Source of the DNA: Bacillota bacterium
GTDB lineage: Bacteria; Bacillota; Clostridia; Oscillospirales; Ruminococcaceae
Assembly (NCBI GenBank): GCA_023391005.1
Contig: JAEWBS010000102.1
Location: 1 to 18,321 of the forward strand
Direction: 5' to 3'
Length of the DNA: 18,321 nucleotides
The notes below the pieces were generated by a model, which made no database searches, was not told the DNA's origin, and saw only the letters and a list, made by a program, of their open reading frames with translations. Of the stretch, positions 6,927 to 13,042 are shown piece after piece; within the stretch, counting starts at the first letter, position 1, and every line of letters begins with the position of its first letter. The position numbers and the translations under genes are program-made.

Positions 6927-7132
6927 AAATGACCTTTACTGAAAAACAATGGGATGTCTTACGAAGCGCCGGGCTATCTTTCGATCCCGGAGAGGACATT
7001 TCGGATGACCAATTGTTTGAAATGGATGAAAAAGTGTCTGATTACCTTGTTAATCACGGGGTAAGCGGCGACGAGGTTAACGCAACCGGCGTTGTATGCG
7101 AAAGTATCCTTGACGCCATAGCCGAGATGTAA
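6923..7132 (+). CDS. Small acidic protein, probable immunity/antitoxin to the fused nuclease
   Basis: I place the start at ATG 6923, overlapping the gp7-toxin stop (ATGA) and nine bases after AAAGGAG (6907-6913); an in-frame ATG at 6872 lies inside the toxin domain and has no matching site. The product is 69 residues, strongly acidic, and mostly helical in look, with two acidic blocks (DPGEDISDDQ and MDEKVSDYL) and the ending CESILDAIAEM. I recall similar short acidic proteins next to phage nuclease domains, but cannot search. Size, charge, translational coupling to the toxin module, shared A+T-rich composition and a terminator straight after all fit an immunity protein. No other gene is under the same coupling. 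Alternative: an unrelated head accessory protein. Confidence 0.8.
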   Translation: MKMTFTEKQWDVLRSAGLSFDPGEDISDDQLFEMDEKVSDYLVNHGVSGDEVNATGVVCESILDAIAEM

Positions 7133-7138
7133 ATCGAT

Positions 7139-7169
7139 AAAAGGACGGTGCGCAAAGCATCGTCCTTTT
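7139..7169 (+). terminator. Strong intrinsic terminator after the immunity-like gene
   Basis: AAAAGGACGGTGC (7139-7151) pairs with GCATCGTCCTTTT (7157-7169) around GCAAA: 13 pairs with one G-T wobble. The A/T ends could let it work in both directions. It closes the toxin-immunity part before the scaffold gene. Confidence 0.8.
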
Positions 7170-7191
7170 CTGTACCCCAATTCAACACCCG

Positions 7192-7223
7192 ATAACAAGC
7201 TCGCTTCGGCGGGCTTTTGTTAT
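7192..7223 (+). terminator. Second hairpin (TTCG loop) before the scaffold gene
   Basis: ATAACAA (7192-7198) pairs with TTGTTAT (7217-7223), and GCTCGC (7199-7204) with GCGGGC (7209-7214), with one G-T wobble, a TT bulge and a TTCG loop. A TATACC sequence ends it (7221-7226), as after the hairpins near 1072 and 2160. No clear promoter was found in 7224-7312. Confidence 0.55.
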
Positions 7224-7312
7224 ACCATTTTAACCCTGCGCCGGGAAAACAATAGGCGTGCGGCAAGGCGTGGACTGGCACGATAAAAAGGACAGCCGCA
7301 GAAAGGACAGCT

Positions 7313-7867
7313 ATGTTAGATTGGCTTAAAACCATCCTCGGCGATAAATACACCGAGGACATCGACAAGCAAGTATCCGCAGAGATCGGCAAGGGCTTTG
7401 TTGCTCGTGCAGATTTCAACAGCGCCAATGAGGCGAAAAAGGTCCTCGAGACGCGAATCGCCGATTACGACAAGCAGATCAAGGGCTTTGAAAAGCTGGT
7501 GGGCGACAACGAGGCTTTGAAAGGTCAGCTCACCCAAGCGCAAGAAGCCAATAAAGCGGCCAAGACCGAGTATGAAGCCCAGCTTAAAAAGCTGACGCTC
7601 GACGGAAAAATCGAGTCCGCGCTCATTGGCGCCAAAGCGCGGGATATCAAAATTGCCCGGGCCGCGCTCGATGAAGCAAAGATTAGTCTTGACGGCGATA
7701 ACCTGCTTGGGCTTACTGACCAGCTTACAGCCTTGCAAAAGGAAAAGGCTTGGCTGTTTGGCGATCCCGAACAAAACCCGCCCCCACCCACACCCGGCAA
7801 CGGTGGCGCAATCGACGACGTAGCAAAATGGCGTGCAGAAGCCGGGCTGCCGCCTTTGAAAGAGTAA
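7313..7867 (+). CDS. GP20-like scaffolding protein
   Basis: ATG 7313, five bases after GAAAGGA (7301-7307); 184 residues. The order of parts is that of the phage minor structural protein GP20 family: short N-terminal helix, then a long coiled coil (~35-105) with Lys/Glu/Ala repeats, a conserved segment LTLDGKIESALIGAKARD (~100-117), and a region with VAKWRAEAGLPP near the end. A run PPPPTPGNGG around residues 155-164 is a flexible linker. GP20 proteins act as scaffold for the capsid and lie directly before it, as here (12 bases). They leave or are cleaved on maturation. A separate protease gene is not visible in the window. Confidence 0.9.
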   Translation: MLDWLKTILGDKYTEDIDKQVSAEIGKGFVARADFNSANEAKKVLETRIADYDKQIKGFEKLVGDNEALKGQLTQAQEANKAAKTEYEAQLKKLTLDGKIESALIGAKARDIKIARAALDEAKISLDGDNLLGLTDQLTALQKEKAWLFGDPEQNPPPPTPGNGGAIDDVAKWRAEAGLPPLKE

Positions 7868-7879
7868 AGGAGAATATGA

Positions 7880-8821
7880 ATGGCAATTAACACTTTCGCG
7901 GAGAAGGCGACTAAATTTCTAAGCGTGCTCGACGAGGTCTATAAGCGCGGCTCCCTGACCGCTATTTTGGATGATGCGGCGCTGGCCTCGCAGTTTGTCG
8001 GCACCAAGAGCATTAAGCTGCCCAAGCTGTCGGTGGACGGTGCGGGCGACTACGACCGTGATACCGGTTATGCACAGGGCGGCGTGGCGGTATCCTATCA
8101 GGAGCACGAGCTCGCGTACGACCGCGGCAGAAAGTTCCGTATCGACGTCATCGACAACGACGAGGCGGCATTCGATCTCTATCGGCAGGTGGCGTTGCAG
8201 TACGTGCGCACCCGTGAGATTCCTGAGATTGATGCGGTGCGCTTTGCGGAGGTCTGCGCCGCGGCGACCCGCAGCGGCACGTCGGGGACGGTTGTGTCCA
8301 AGGATTTGACCGCCTCCGACAGTGCGCTTGTCCTGTATGACGCCGCCGAAAAAACCCTCAATGAAAAAGAAGTGCCCGAGGAGGGTCGGATTCTTTTCTG
8401 CACCAACGATTTTTATGCCCTGCTCAAGTCGGACGAGAAGGTGGCGCGCCGCATGGATGTGCAGGGCAATACCGGCAACATCGATCGCAGTGTAACCCTG
8501 CTCGATGGTATTACGCCGATTGTCAGGGTGCCGCAGGTACGGTTCTATTCGCTCATTACGCTGCTTGACGGTACGACCTCCGGGCAGACTGCTGGCGGCT
8601 ACACGCCGACCGTCGGTGGCTTTGACCTCAACTTTGTTTACGCCAACAAGGCGGCGCTGCGCGGCGTCATCAAGCGCCGGTTCTCGAAGATTGTCGAGCC
8701 CGCGGCCAACCAGTCGGCGGATGCTTATGATATCTTCTATCGCTGCCATCACGATCTCATCGTTAAGGACAACGAGACGGCGGGCATCTACATCCACAAA
8801 AAGCAGACGGCCCGCGCCTAA
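7880..8821 (+). CDS. Major capsid protein
   Basis: ATG 7880 with AAAGGAG (7866-7872) seven bases upstream; 313 residues. It lies immediately after the scaffold and is the only gene of suitable size. The sequence has features of Firmicutes HK97-fold coat proteins of the group found with GP20 scaffold: an N-terminal stretch before LTAILDDA, the middle segment RGRKFRIDVIDNDEA (~82-96) and TREIPEIDAVRFAEV (~111-125), and a C-terminal HDLIVKDNETAGIYIHKK. This part has high GC and strong codon bias, consistent with an abundant protein. No signal of a fused protease or Ig-like domain. Confidence 0.9.
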   Translation: MAINTFAEKATKFLSVLDEVYKRGSLTAILDDAALASQFVGTKSIKLPKLSVDGAGDYDRDTGYAQGGVAVSYQEHELAYDRGRKFRIDVIDNDEAAFDLYRQVALQYVRTREIPEIDAVRFAEVCAAATRSGTSGTVVSKDLTASDSALVLYDAAEKTLNEKEVPEEGRILFCTNDFYALLKSDEKVARRMDVQGNTGNIDRSVTLLDGITPIVRVPQVRFYSLITLLDGTTSGQTAGGYTPTVGGFDLNFVYANKAALRGVIKRRFSKIVEPAANQSADAYDIFYRCHHDLIVKDNETAGIYIHKKQTARA

Positions 8822-8837
8822 AGGAGGGTTGGATCAG

Positions 8838-9122
8838 ATGACACTTGTGAAAAAGAAAAACAGCGCAATGGTCAAACTCGTTGACGATTCCCGCGTTCCC
8901 GCGTTTTTGGCTGACGGGTTTGAGGTGTTGAACAGCCAGCAAGAGCCGGCGAAGGAACCCCCGAAAGAAAAGCCGGTCGCCAAAATGACCATCGACGAGC
9001 TCAAGGCATACGCCGCTGAGAAGGGCATCATGCTGCCCGACGACGGCCTGAAAGCTGATTTGCTGGCGGTGATTGTGGCCGCCGAAAAAGGCGGTGCAAA
9101 GGATGGCAAAGAAGGCGACTGA
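8838..9122 (+). CDS. Small protein with HeH/SAP-like C-terminal domain
   Basis: ATG 8838 lies nine bases after AAGGAGGG (8821-8828), next to the capsid stop; 94 residues. Residues 1-30 are a short beta-like part (VKLVDDSRVPAFLADGFEVL), 31-48 a Pro/Lys/Glu linker, and ~49-84 a helix-extension-helix: MTIDELKAYAAEKGI, LPDD, KADLLAVIVAAE. This pattern is typical of HeH/LEM or Rho N-terminal-like modules found in the small gene after many Firmicutes capsid genes. The module may bind nucleic acid or neighbouring proteins. The exact role is unknown. The next gene starts inside the last 20 bases. Confidence 0.82.
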   Translation: MTLVKKKNSAMVKLVDDSRVPAFLADGFEVLNSQQEPAKEPPKEKPVAKMTIDELKAYAAEKGIMLPDDGLKADLLAVIVAAEKGGAKDGKEGD

Positions 9123-9426
9123 TGTCTTGAACGAGCTTATGGCGCGTGGTAAAGCGGTGGGCAATGGGCCTGCCGCTTCGTCGTATATCGCTCAGGCCGA
9201 GGAGAGCATCAAAGCATACTGCAATCTTCCGGCAGTCCCCGAGGGGCTGTTTTTCGCATGGGTTGAGGTCGCCTCCTGCCTCATCTCATCCGGCGGGGGC
9301 GGAGGGGACAACGTGGCATCCATATCCGAGGGCGACACGAGCATTACCTTCCGCTCGCCCGCCGAGCAATCCGATATTTTGTCAGGGTTTAAACCGTTGC
9401 TGAACAGATACAGGAGGATGGCATGA
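9103..9426 (+). CDS. Head-tail connector (adaptor) protein
   Basis: I prefer ATG 9103, overlapping the previous gene by 20 bases, with AAGGCGG (9088-9094) eight bases upstream; an ATG at 9073 gives ten more residues but no site. The product is 107 residues, mostly helical: IAQAEESIKAYCNLPAVPEGL (~31-51), a hydrophobic WVEVASCLIS helix, a Gly-rich turn, and a conserved end GDTSITF...LLNRYRRM. This fits the gp6/gp15-like adaptors that bind the portal under the head. The ATGA overlap at 9423 couples it to the next connector gene. Confidence 0.8.
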   Translation: MAKKATDVLNELMARGKAVGNGPAASSYIAQAEESIKAYCNLPAVPEGLFFAWVEVASCLISSGGGGGDNVASISEGDTSITFRSPAEQSDILSGFKPLLNRYRRMA

Positions 9427-9770
9427 GGATTCCGAACGCAGCTGCGGGGCGCGCTGCCCTTGGCGCACTCTACGACGATCACCTGACCAACACCCGGGAG
9501 GTTGACGGCGGCAATGTCATGGAGACTGTGACGGTTGCGCAGTGTGTGGCCTGCCATTTGTCCGTGCGCCGCAGCAGCTTGGCTCAGAGCGACACCACGG
9601 CAACCGCAGTGCTTGACTATACGCTTTATCTGCCGGTTGAAGCGGATATCCAGACCGGTGACGCGTTGACGGTGTGCCACAAAGGCCAAACCTTCAAGGG
9701 TGTGGCAGGGCTGCCGGTGCGCGGCAACCTGTCGCTGGCTGTGCCGATGACCGGCGTGGTGATCGCGTGA
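9423..9770 (+). CDS. Head closure / minor capsid protein (XkdH-like position)
   Basis: ATG 9423 overlaps the previous stop; 115 residues. The protein is beta-rich with little helix: TVAQCVACHLSVRR, AVLDYTLYLPVEADIQTGD and FKGVAGLPVRGNLSLAV. The phrase DIQTGDALTV followed by a beta strand is typical for small barrel-like head-closure proteins (SPP1 gp16 type, XkdH in PBSX). Two Cys lie at ~41 and ~44. Its position between the adaptor and the HK97 gp10-like protein supports this. The assignment rests on order and fold pattern rather than a strong motif. The next gene starts in a GTGA overlap. Confidence 0.72.
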   Translation: MRIPNAAAGRAALGALYDDHLTNTREVDGGNVMETVTVAQCVACHLSVRRSSLAQSDTTATAVLDYTLYLPVEADIQTGDALTVCHKGQTFKGVAGLPVRGNLSLAVPMTGVVIA

Positions 9771-10276
9771 GTGCGGGCGCCAGAAACGCCGCGGCGACCA
9801 ATGCCCGCGCGATGGCGGAGTTTCGCAAACAGCTTGAGAGTCTGTTCGGGGACTTCGACGATAGCGCAAGGCGCATTGTCGATCGCATGGCTGCCGTGGG
9901 CTTCGCCGAGACGGTGAAGAATACCCCGGTAGGCGTTTACAGCAGCACAGTGAGTTTTATCATCAAGCACGGCAAGCACGCAGGTAAAGAGGTTAGTTTT
10001 ACTACCGGCTACACCAAGCAGGGCGGTACGCTCAAAAAGGCGTGGGTGAAAACACCCGTGCGCAAGGTGGGCAATACTTGGGTGAGCGGATATGCAAACC
10101 CGACATTTTATGCGGGCTATGTTAATGACGGGCATCGCGTCGTTGCCCAAGGTGAGACGGTCGGCTGGGTCGAGGGTAAACACATGCTCGAGATCGGCAT
10201 GCGCGCCGCCGAGAAGGCACTACCCTCCATCGCCGCCGCCGAAATCGCCAGAATCAAAAGAAAGTCGGGGTTTTAA
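9767..10276 (+). CDS. HK97 gp10-like head-tail joining protein (XkdI-like)
   Basis: The start is GTG 9767, overlapping the stop of the previous gene (GTGA); the longer open frame back to 9674 lies within that gene. The product is 169 residues. An N-terminal helix (MAEFRKQLESLFGDF) is followed by VDRMAAVGFAETVKNTPVGVY, which corresponds to the usual 'TPvdTG' region of the HK97 gp10/XkdI family, then LKKAWVKTPVRKVG, YAGYVNDGHRV and a helical C-terminus. YVNDGHR is a reliable mark of the family. These proteins act at the head-tail junction or tail completion. Confidence 0.88.
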   Translation: MSAGARNAAATNARAMAEFRKQLESLFGDFDDSARRIVDRMAAVGFAETVKNTPVGVYSSTVSFIIKHGKHAGKEVSFTTGYTKQGGTLKKAWVKTPVRKVGNTWVSGYANPTFYAGYVNDGHRVVAQGETVGWVEGKHMLEIGMRAAEKALPSIAAAEIARIKRKSGF

Positions 10277-10753
10277 ATGCGACCGAACATCAAACTGGAT
10301 AAGTCCTTAAAAGCAAAGCTCGATGCGGGAACGCTCAACGCCGCCGACTATTTTATTTTGGCGCTGGCCGATCGGCTGGCGGGGCTTTTTCCTGCGGCGA
10401 CGGTTTACACCTCGGCACAGCAACAGGGCGCCCAACTGCCCGGCGTATTTGCCCGCATCTACCACGCAACCGCGCAAAGTGGGCTGGGCGGCGTTCTGGC
10501 GCTCGAATTCCAGACGGAAGTTAACTATCTCACTGAGGACGAACGCGCACGGGGCGAGCAGTTGACGGCTGCTGTGGCGATGCTGGAAATGCCCCCGGAG
10601 TTGACCACGGACATCGGCGTGTATGTGCTCAAGGGCCGCAGCATCAGCGTCGACAACGGTATGACGCAACTGCTTTGCCGCGCCGAGGCGGTGTTAAAAT
10701 CCCCGAGCGCCGATGTATTAATGCAAAATCTTGAACAAGGAGTGATATTATAA
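10277..10753 (+). CDS. Tail terminator protein, DUF6838/XkdJ-like
   Basis: ATG 10277 follows the previous stop directly; 158 residues. Pattern: helix YFILALADRLAGLFP, strand ATVYTSAQQQGAQLPGVFAR, beta part ALEFQTEVNYL, then a long helix and a C-terminal MTQLLCRAEAVLKSP. This resembles the small protein that precedes the sheath in PBSX-type tails (DUF6838). Tail terminators cap the tube and fix tail length. The gene stops at 10753 and the sheath starts at the next base. No strong ribosome site is visible before this gene, so translation is probably coupled to the previous one. Confidence 0.78.
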   Translation: MRPNIKLDKSLKAKLDAGTLNAADYFILALADRLAGLFPAATVYTSAQQQGAQLPGVFARIYHATAQSGLGGVLALEFQTEVNYLTEDERARGEQLTAAVAMLEMPPELTTDIGVYVLKGRSISVDNGMTQLLCRAEAVLKSPSADVLMQNLEQGVIL

Positions 10754-12025
10754 ATGGCGCAGTTGACAGGCGCAACAATTAATGTTTACAGCGAAAAGAC
10801 CCTCGCTATCGAAGCGGGCGCGCGCGGTGTTGCAGCCATCGCGCTGCCGCTGACTTGGTATGAGGACGGCCAGCTGATCACCTACAACGCCGACGATTCG
10901 GCGCAGGCCGTATTCGGGTGTGCGCTCGATGATCTGATCCCCGTGCGCGAAATGATGAAGGGCGCGGCGAAAGCACTGGTTTACCCGCTGCTGTCCGGTG
11001 GCGAGAAGGCAAGCGCGACGCTGGCCGAGAACGTCACAGCGACCGCGATCAAGCAGGGATCGACCGGCAACAACATTTCCGTGACGGTGGCCGCCTCGGG
11101 CAATCTGTGGCGGATCAAGACCTTCCTCGGTACCGATGTGGTGGATTCTCAGACCGTTGCCACTGTGGCTGATTTTAAGGCCAACAGCTGGGTGGAGATC
11201 ACCGGCTCGGGCAGTTTTGCAGCGGCGACACAGACACTCACCGGCGGCACTGACGGTGCGCAAAGTGATACGGCTTGGGACGCTTTTCTTGAGGCGCTCA
11301 AGCTTCAGGAGTTCCAGACCATCGCTTATATCGGCGACGAGGTCGCAGTTAAGTCCAAAATCGCCGCCTATGTGCAGACCCAGCGCGACGACGAAGATAA
11401 GTTCATTCAGGCTTGTATGGGCAGTTACACCGCCGACCATGAGGGCGTGATCTCGTTTGCGAACGGCGTCATTCTCGAGGGCGGCACCGTGCTGGATGCA
11501 AATGCGGTATCGGCATGGCTGGCTGGTGCGACGGCCGGTGCAGCGGTGAACGAATCGCTGACCTATGCCGAGTACCCCGGCGCCATCGACGTAACCGAAC
11601 GGCTGACACGCTCGCAGCAGCTGGTTTACAAGAATCAAGGGCTGGGATGCTTTATTCTCAATAACGGCAAAGTGAAGGTCGAAAGCGACATCAACACGCT
11701 TGTGACCTACACCCAGCTCAAGCAGAAGGATTTCTGCAAAAACCGCGTGCTGCGGGTCATCGACGGCGTGTGCACCGACATTAAGGCGGTGTTTGATTCT
11801 TCCTTCGCTGGACGGGAGGACAACAACCTCGCTGGCCGTAACCGCTTCAAGGCGAGCATCTGCGACTACATGACCGCAATGCAGGAGCGCAACGCCATTG
11901 AGGAGTTTGTCGCCGATGACGTCACCGTGCTGGCGGGGGCCGACAAGGACACCGTGGCGGTCGATCTGCGCATCAAGCCCGTGGACAGCATGGAAAAGGC
12001 GAACATTACCGTTCGCGTCAGATAG
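10754..12025 (+). CDS. xkdK: Contractile tail sheath protein
   Basis: ATG 10754 follows AAGGAG (10737-10742); 423 residues, a little shorter than typical XkdK. Recognised features: the middle TQTLTGGTDG (~159-168), helix WDAFLEALKLQEFQTIAYIG, and a conserved C-terminal half with VESDINTLVTYTQLKQKDFC, KNRVLRVIDGVCTDIKAVFD, then FAGREDNNLAGRNRFKASIC. These are typical of the sheath in PBSX-like phages. The presence of the sheath shows the virion (or tail-like particle) has a contractile tail, so the family is myovirus-like. Confidence 0.96.
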   Translation: MAQLTGATINVYSEKTLAIEAGARGVAAIALPLTWYEDGQLITYNADDSAQAVFGCALDDLIPVREMMKGAAKALVYPLLSGGEKASATLAENVTATAIKQGSTGNNISVTVAASGNLWRIKTFLGTDVVDSQTVATVADFKANSWVEITGSGSFAAATQTLTGGTDGAQSDTAWDAFLEALKLQEFQTIAYIGDEVAVKSKIAAYVQTQRDDEDKFIQACMGSYTADHEGVISFANGVILEGGTVLDANAVSAWLAGATAGAAVNESLTYAEYPGAIDVTERLTRSQQLVYKNQGLGCFILNNGKVKVESDINTLVTYTQLKQKDFCKNRVLRVIDGVCTDIKAVFDSSFAGREDNNLAGRNRFKASICDYMTAMQERNAIEEFVADDVTVLAGADKDTVAVDLRIKPVDSMEKANITVRVR

Positions 12026-12036
12026 GAGGGGTATGA

Positions 12037-12486
12037 GTGGATAAAGTTAAACTACAAAACATCCCCGCCGGGCATGACGGCTCAGGGTACGTTACGATGA
12101 ACGGTCAGGTGCTGGCGGCGTTCCGATTGTCTAAAGTGTCGGCGCAGCTGGAAGTTGTGAAGGAAAGCAAACGCTTTCTTGGCGAGCGAATGACCCAGAA
12201 CGCCGTGCGCGGTATGTCCGGCAGCGGTAACGTGACCTATTACCACACCACCAGCGCATTTGCCAAGGCGCTTAAAGACTACCAGAACGGCGCAGATTAT
12301 CCCGACATCACAATCCAGTATTATTCCGAGAACACCGAGCGCGGGCGTTCTGAGGTGGTACTGCGCGGGGTGATTCTTGATACAGTTAGTTTTGGCGCGC
12401 TGGATGACAGCTCGGATGATTCCATTATCAACGAGAGCGCGTTTTCATTCGACGACTTTGATATTGTGGAGGGTTTCAATGGATAA
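12037..12486 (+). CDS. xkdM: Tail tube protein
   Basis: GTG 12037 is five bases after AGGAGGGG (12024-12031); an ATG at 12033 opens only three codons and is discounted. The product is 149 residues. It matches the XkdM pattern: MNGQVLAAFRLSKVSAQLE, FLGERMTQNAVRGMSGSGNV, YYHTTSAFAKALKDYQNG, PDITIQYYSEN and an acidic ending SAFSFDDFDIVEGF. Hexameric rings stack to form the inner tube surrounded by the sheath. The end overlaps the start of xkdN by eight bases. Confidence 0.94.
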   Translation: MDKVKLQNIPAGHDGSGYVTMNGQVLAAFRLSKVSAQLEVVKESKRFLGERMTQNAVRGMSGSGNVTYYHTTSAFAKALKDYQNGADYPDITIQYYSENTERGRSEVVLRGVILDTVSFGALDDSSDDSIINESAFSFDDFDIVEGFNG

Positions 12487-12865
12487 GAGTTTAATCGCAT
12501 TTCTGAATCCTGAACGCAAGGAGAATCTTAAACTGGCGATAAACAGGGATACGGAGGGCAATCCGCTGGTATGGGAATTCAAAGATTTGCCCGCTAAAGA
12601 ATCTATGGAGATCGCTCGCCGGTATGCCAACAACACTGGCGAAGTGCTACAGGCGCAAGTCGCGCATGCGTGCGTGCGCCCTCCGCTTAAAGACCAAGAG
12701 TTTCTCGAGGCCCTCTCAAATCGCGTAGGCCGTACAATTCTCGACCCTACTGAGGCGTTGTATGCGCTGTTACAAGGCAGCGAGCTTACTACGCTGATGG
12801 CGGCGTATCTGGAATATTTTCAGGGCGATAGTTTCGTCAAAATGATTGAAAACGCAAAAAACTGA
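12479..12865 (+). CDS. xkdN: Tail assembly chaperone, short form (XkdN)
   Basis: Start ATG 12479 with GGAGGG (12468-12473) five bases upstream, overlapping the xkdM stop; longer open frames upstream lie inside xkdM. The product is 128 residues, mostly helical: WEFKDLPAKESMEIARRYAN, ACVRPPLKDQEFLEAL, DPTEALYALLQG, LMAAYLEYF. This is the tube-chaperone family that coats the tape measure, equivalent to gpG of lambda. The last codons are GCA AAA AAC and TGA, containing the slippery heptamer described separately. Most ribosomes should stop here; some should shift to make a longer protein. Confidence 0.93.
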   Translation: MDKSLIAFLNPERKENLKLAINRDTEGNPLVWEFKDLPAKESMEIARRYANNTGEVLQAQVAHACVRPPLKDQEFLEALSNRVGRTILDPTEALYALLQGSELTTLMAAYLEYFQGDSFVKMIENAKN

Positions 12866-12913
12866 TCGAGCAGGGCGGGGATGGCATGGCGCTGTATGCG
12901 CACCTCGCCCTGC
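12856..12913 (+). promoter_or_regulatory. Programmed -1 frameshift element (slippery site plus stem-loop)
   Basis: In the reading frame of xkdN the bases read A AAA AAC (12856-12862), the canonical X XXY YYZ heptamer, with the 0-frame stop TGA immediately after (12863-12865). After a 7-base spacer, GCAGGGCGGGG (12870-12880) pairs with CCTCGCCCTGC (12903-12913): 11 pairs with one G-T wobble. The 22-base loop holds an inner GCGC/GCGC stem (12889-12892 with 12898-12901). Spacing and stem are as expected of a shift stimulator. Confidence 0.87.
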
Positions 12914-13029
12914 AAAACCATGATATCCTACCGTCCGACTTTATGGCTATGCCCTATAAAGATCGAGCCTTTATTATTGCAAGCGATATGATCAAGGCCA
13001 AGGCTGTCGAAAAGCAACTAAGGAAGTAA
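12862..13029 (+). CDS. Second-frame extension of tail assembly chaperone (gpGT-like, made by -1 frameshift)
   Basis: The -1 frame continues from CTG 12862 through 55 codons to TAA 13027-13029, with no good start codon or ribosome site of its own at the beginning, so it is read as a C-terminal extension. The fusion would have about 183 residues. The extension contains GMALYAHLALQNHDILPSDF and then YKDRAFIIASDMIKAK, matching the second-frame chaperone segment of PBSX-like and other phages (helix with AFIIA, Lys/Ala/Glu end). In lambda the gpG and gpGT ratio is needed for tail assembly; by analogy the same should hold here. Stop to the next ribosome site is only a few bases. Confidence 0.87.
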   Translation: MIEQGGDGMALYAHLALQNHDILPSDFMAMPYKDRAFIIASDMIKAKAVEKQLRK

Positions 13030-13042
13030 GGAGGTGGTAATT

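Noticed and set aside
7273..7290. TGGCAC-containing sequence before the scaffold as a sigma-54 promoter
   Set aside because: The required GC element at the -12 position is missing.
7919..8797. 292-codon minus-strand frame opposite the capsid gene
   Set aside because: Mirror of codon bias in a highly expressed gene; no ribosome site or protein signature.
10748..11638. 296-codon minus-strand frame opposite the sheath gene
   Set aside because: Same reason: antisense shadow of a GC-rich coding region, with no start signal.
12033..12044. ATG upstream of the tail tube start
   Set aside because: Opens only three codons in another frame; GTG 12037 has the correct spacing and frame.
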